Below the pieces are notes generated by a model. That model did no database searches, was not told where the DNA came from, and saw only the letters and a program-made list of their open reading frames with translations. Below, in pieces: positions 61,901 to 64,000 of a stretch of DNA of 64,000 nucleotides. Both the position numbers and the translations under genes were made by a program. This DNA comes from Trichoplax adhaerens (Eukaryota > Placozoa > Uniplacotomia > Trichoplacea > Trichoplacidae): NCBI RefSeq assembly GCF_000150275.1, contig NW_002060943.1, forward strand, positions 2,384,462 to 2,448,461, written 5' to 3'. The first letter of the stretch is position 1. The number at the start of each line of letters is the position of its first letter.

Positions 61901-63430
61901 AACTAATAAGATTATCGGCTCTACCTTTGCTCAGATAGCACTCTCTCATTTCTTGAACGATATCTATTTATATATGCTTCTCAGAGCAAATAAAAAGTAT
62001 AATAAATTGTAAAATTAATAATATACATATTCTAGAATACTGTTAACAGATATTATATAATAGAAGCTAATTATATGAAGTTTAGGAATTAAATTATTTA
62101 GAACTATCTAATAGCATTATACCATTGAGAAATTTTGATAAAATTTTTCATAACACGTCTATCACCAATATGGTAAAAATAAATGTGACTGAATTTTAAG
62201 TATTAAATCTTAGATATTTTAGAAAGACTGTTTAGCTAGTAAATCACTGTGACCTCATCACGATATGTAATGCATTTTTAATTGATATGGAGCTTTCTGT
62301 CATTATTACAAAATTCTACTTCAACTAACTTCTAATCGGCCTAGATCTAGCATAGTCTAGCTAGAACTATGGTTAAATTTTGGTGCAATATTCACTTACT
62401 AGAACAAATTTTAAATAATTTTAAAAGTACAATCAGCCTTGAAAATAGCCAAAATATACATTTTGTAGATATATAACATATGTACAGTATACGTAGGCTA
62501 TATTTAGGATGTAACTATTTGGCTATAGGAAAATTTGACCTTTCATTTTGATACAATTATAAAATTGTTATAAGTGATTAATTATGCAAGCTGGACTAAT
62601 GTCTTTATGCTTAAACAGTTGGACGTTCAATGCAAAGTTTTGCAACAATTTACTTTTCTGCGGCTGCACTTTTCCTTAGTTTAATTTTGGCCTTACTGTA
62701 TTTTACGAGAAAGATGGTATGTGACTTAGAAGAAAGTCTAGTGATTGAATAAATCGAAGTAGAATGCTATAAATTTCTACCGTGTCGTTTTTCAATGATT
62801 ATAGTATTTTTATGATTGCAGGAGTTTGTTCAATATCATTTGCAATATTTAGAGTTTGGTAAGATTTTAGTAGAAATGCTATTTGTCGGCTAATTTTGTT
62901 AGTGTAACTGGTAATAATAACACAAATAATTTTCATTTTAGTTAGAAGCGTAAATTATGTTCATATAAATCGACTACCTATCTGAACCCAATGTAGGACA
63001 GAAAAATGCTAAACGTTTCTATCAATACGAGGAAGAATATGATAGCGATGATGATATAAACAGCAATCCTCAATGTGCTAAGACGCATCAGAAATTTAGT
63101 TATGTTTGGTATCTTCTAAAAAAGGTAAGAAAACTGCTCTATATTGTGAATAAATTTCTAGAAGTCATTGTGTCTATATCCTATAGAAACCGACATTGTA
63201 CGATAATATTATGAAGTAATCGATGACTTCAATGATAGATATGGTTATTGGCCTTGAGTCTCTTGCTATGTACAATGGTCACTTTTGCTATCTATCCTCC
63301 TATCATGGCTCGTGTTAGACCGATGCAAAGTTATCCTCAAGATCCATTTTTTAGTAAATTTATAAACGTGCATAATTTTATTTCGGCATTATATATATTC
63401 AATTCAATATTATCATCAAATCAGCATTAG
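55979..63430 (+). CDS. Equilibrative nucleoside transporter (SLC29/ENT family), 3' end not found
   Basis: ENTs carry nucleosides across membranes by facilitated diffusion through 11 helices. Exons are 55979-56094, 58987-59068, 59241-59359, 59927-60021, 60754-60807, 61231-61319, 61465-61513, 62619-62716, 62822-62858, 62997-63124 and 63239 to about 63353-63375; all phases agree. Exon 1 encodes a cytosolic N-terminus (MTRKLSGDALSADEGDDASQ). TM1 reads HMVYVIFFFIGIGTVLPINM, the ENT hallmark, although the usual LPWN is LPIN. Later marks are QYMFEGYLLVYSIGI, the TM5 ENT signature FPRRYPQSVISGMAFSG, and an acidic TM6-TM7 loop (YEEEYDSDDD). TM8 (WLLALSLLLCTMVTFAIYPP) is the last helix seen. TM9-11 are not visible by 64000, so the gene either continues past the window or is truncated. 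If exon 11 is not spliced, the frame stops at 63430. Confidence 0.9.
57330..58215. repeat. Degenerate repeats in ENT intron 1
   Basis: Many imperfect units of roughly 55-120 bp share TTAGATAGAATAGATAAATT, CTACTATAATAAAATTAAA and ACTATAAAGATAGAA. The 2.9-kb first intron is far longer than the gene's other introns, and this array accounts for a large part of the excess. Confidence 0.75.
60420..60720. repeat. Short duplicated segment in an ENT intron
   Basis: Two copies share ATCATCTTGTTGAGATTGA and the flanking ATTTACT and TATTTAATT words, at about 60465-60560 and 60598-60690. No exon lies within. Confidence 0.65.
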
Positions 63431-64000
63431 GAATTTTTATGAAATAGTACTACCAAGTACACTAAAAAATAAAATGATTTCAGTTTGTAATGTAGTATAC
63501 ATATAAAATATTGGTTTAATTAATTGTAGTTTCTGTTAGGAATAGCACCCGGTACTTTAAAAAGGAAGACTACTTAAAATAGTCTATGTATCCTAGTTCT
63601 ATGGACAGCAATATAAAAGATATCATAGACTTTTATGCAGTATTTATTTCGTTAGCCATCCTTGAATGCTCAATTTATAACAAAGTCATTTAGTTTGACC
63701 TAGCTTATATAAGGATAATCAATTATTTCACAGATCTAATTTATTTTGCTAATATACGCGTATTACACAGTAGTAATAAGTTGATTTGATCAAAATCTGA
63801 CGAGAATTAGATAAATCTAGATTTAAATTCTACATCGAATTTAATCGTAGTGAAGCATTACCACCACCTTTAATAATGATGCCCACGAATATTTTATACA
63901 GTGTCTATCTATATTTGTAACCATAAAACAAGAAGTATGAATTTAAACATTTATAGTTTATTTATTTCTTAGTCGTTATAGCGCCACGTGGAGGCGATTA
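63431..64000. other. Window end, possible ENT intron or 3' flank
   Basis: No clear exon for ENT helices 9-11. A short open stretch after a GTAG at about 63855-63919 (EALPPPLIMMPTNILY) does not match the family as I know it. Confidence 0.35.

Noticed and set aside
1..64000. CRISPR arrays, operons, bacterial insertion sequences and rRNA
   Set aside because: I looked for these and found none. The tandem arrays have no spacer pattern, and the genes are spliced eukaryotic genes.

Overview
The window is AT-rich, intron-dense animal DNA. The genes are metazoan families (Integrator subunit 2, an ADAM10-type sheddase, a rhodopsin-like receptor, a CCDC42/CFAP73 axoneme protein, clathrin heavy chain, an equilibrative nucleoside transporter). 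Introns are mostly 50-500 bp with GTAAGT-like donors. Small genome spacing plus this repertoire suggests an early-branching animal, and a placozoan (Trichoplax/Hoilungia type) is my best guess. That is an inference from style and gene content, not proof. I built the gene models by hand from splice sites and phase; each complete multi-exon model sums to whole codons.

Layout: 1-2.8 kb is satellite and repeat arrays, including a 184-bp tandem repeat and an inverted junction with a perfect 54-bp palindrome. 4.9-9.0 kb (+) is a two-module leucine-rich-repeat membrane protein. 9.8-15.7 kb (-) is a 19-exon INTS2. 15.7-17.2 kb holds clusters of a GTAC-centred palindromic word around a tRNA-Asp(GTC). 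17.7-19.9 kb and 24.0-25.3 kb (+) are two paralogous four-helix membrane proteins on either side of a class A GPCR (21.0-22.0 kb, -). A 50-N assembly gap lies at 26.3 kb. 29.3-31.7 kb (+) is a CCDC42/CFAP73-family gene with what looks like an AT-AC (U12-type) intron. 34.2-35.4 kb has exon-like fragments of an unknown gene. 39.9-44.6 kb (+) is a shortened clathrin heavy chain paralogue. 45.3-47.0 kb is a minisatellite. 48.8-51.1 kb (+) is an intronless ADAM10-like gene. 56.0-63.4 kb (+) is an SLC29/ENT transporter that runs to or past the window end.

The genes do not form an operon or one pathway. The most unusual item is the clathrin paralogue: it keeps the N-terminal beta-propeller and a central leg segment, but lacks a block of about 400 residues inside and everything after the proximal leg, including the trimerisation hub. 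All its splice phases still agree, so it looks like a working gene for a non-trimerising clathrin-like adaptor rather than a pseudogene.
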